Shown piece after piece: positions 5,114 through 5,226 of a DNA stretch of 5,226 nucleotides. The DNA comes from an uncultured Flavobacteriaceae bacterium (GTDB lineage: Bacteria; Bacteroidota; Bacteroidia; Flavobacteriales; Flavobacteriaceae): positions 1 to 5,226 of the forward strand of contig CALIIP010000238.1 of NCBI GenBank assembly GCA_938018045.1. Reading direction: 5' to 3'. Numbering within the stretch: the first letter of the stretch is position 1; the number at the start of each line of letters is the position of its first letter. The translations under genes were made by a program, and so were the position numbers. Below the pieces are notes generated by a model. The model did not search any database and was not told the DNA's origin. It saw nothing but the letters and a program-made list of their open reading frames with translations.

Positions 5114-5226
5114 ATGAAAACTTATACCTTTTTAAAATTGCTATTTCTTGTTTGCTTTTTAGCTCTTTGGAGTTGCTCCTCAGAGGATGACCAAATGATG
5201 AATATTCCAGATGATGAGACCCTTGA
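5114..5226 (+). CDS. Lipoprotein, N-terminal fragment (runs off right edge)
   Basis: The first 37 residues of a protein are visible, starting at the ATG at 5114. The signal is a standard lipoprotein leader: a short polar start MKTYT, a basic residue at 8, hydrophobic LLFLVCFLAL, and a lipobox LWSC with lipidation at Cys21. The following SSEDD and a second acidic patch (PDDET, 32-36) resemble the Bacteroidota signal for export to the cell surface. The functional domain lies beyond the window, so no role can be given. Confidence 0.72.
   Translation, partial: MKTYTFLKLLFLVCFLALWSCSSEDDQMMNIPDDETL

Overview
The window looks like Bacteroidota DNA, probably from a Cytophagales- or Flavobacteria-like organism. 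It is AT-rich (roughly 30% GC by hand count over most of its length). Starts are preceded by A-rich leaders rather than strong Shine-Dalgarno sites. The two exported lipoproteins carry a cysteine followed by charged residues (C-G-S-K-D-E and C-S-S-E-D-D), which resembles the Bacteroidota surface-lipoprotein signal. The regulator and stress-protein families are also typical of that phylum.

Left part (1-2987). A minus-strand gene runs off the left edge and encodes the N-terminus of a STAND-type P-loop NTPase. Its GC content, about 41% by hand count, is higher than its neighbours'. A 256-base divergent spacer holds a 12-bp hairpin and some weak promoter-like boxes. Three plus-strand genes follow: a small cysteine-based protein tyrosine phosphatase with an intact active site, an exported protein of eight TPR repeats starting 7 bases later, and, after a 112-base spacer, a lipoprotein of unknown function.

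Middle part (2988-3900). This is a zone of gene decay on the minus strand. One degraded frame (about 3013-3231, interrupted by a stop) has a weak SH3b-like look. A separate remnant (3503-3847) is the C-terminal end of a stomatin/prohibitin-like SPFH protein without its SPFH domain. Between them lies a probable intact 38-residue Lys/Ala-rich protein (3328-3444), which is easily missed because the opposite strand carries a longer spurious frame.

Right part (3895-5226). A CsbD-like stress protein lies downstream of an AraC-family regulator on the minus strand. The regulator has an N-terminal HMA-like segment with one cysteine where metal-binding relatives have a CxxC pair. AraC, CsbD-like protein, SPFH remnant and Lys-rich protein all read leftward and may descend from one stress-response cluster. 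A possible 59-residue gene (4859-5038) and the start of another lipoprotein (5114 to the edge) read rightward.

No tRNA, rRNA, CRISPR array, insertion sequence or convincing intrinsic terminator was seen. No complete new system can be demonstrated. The best leads are the divergent STAND / phosphatase-TPR-lipoprotein arrangement, the two decayed genes and the unannotated small proteins.
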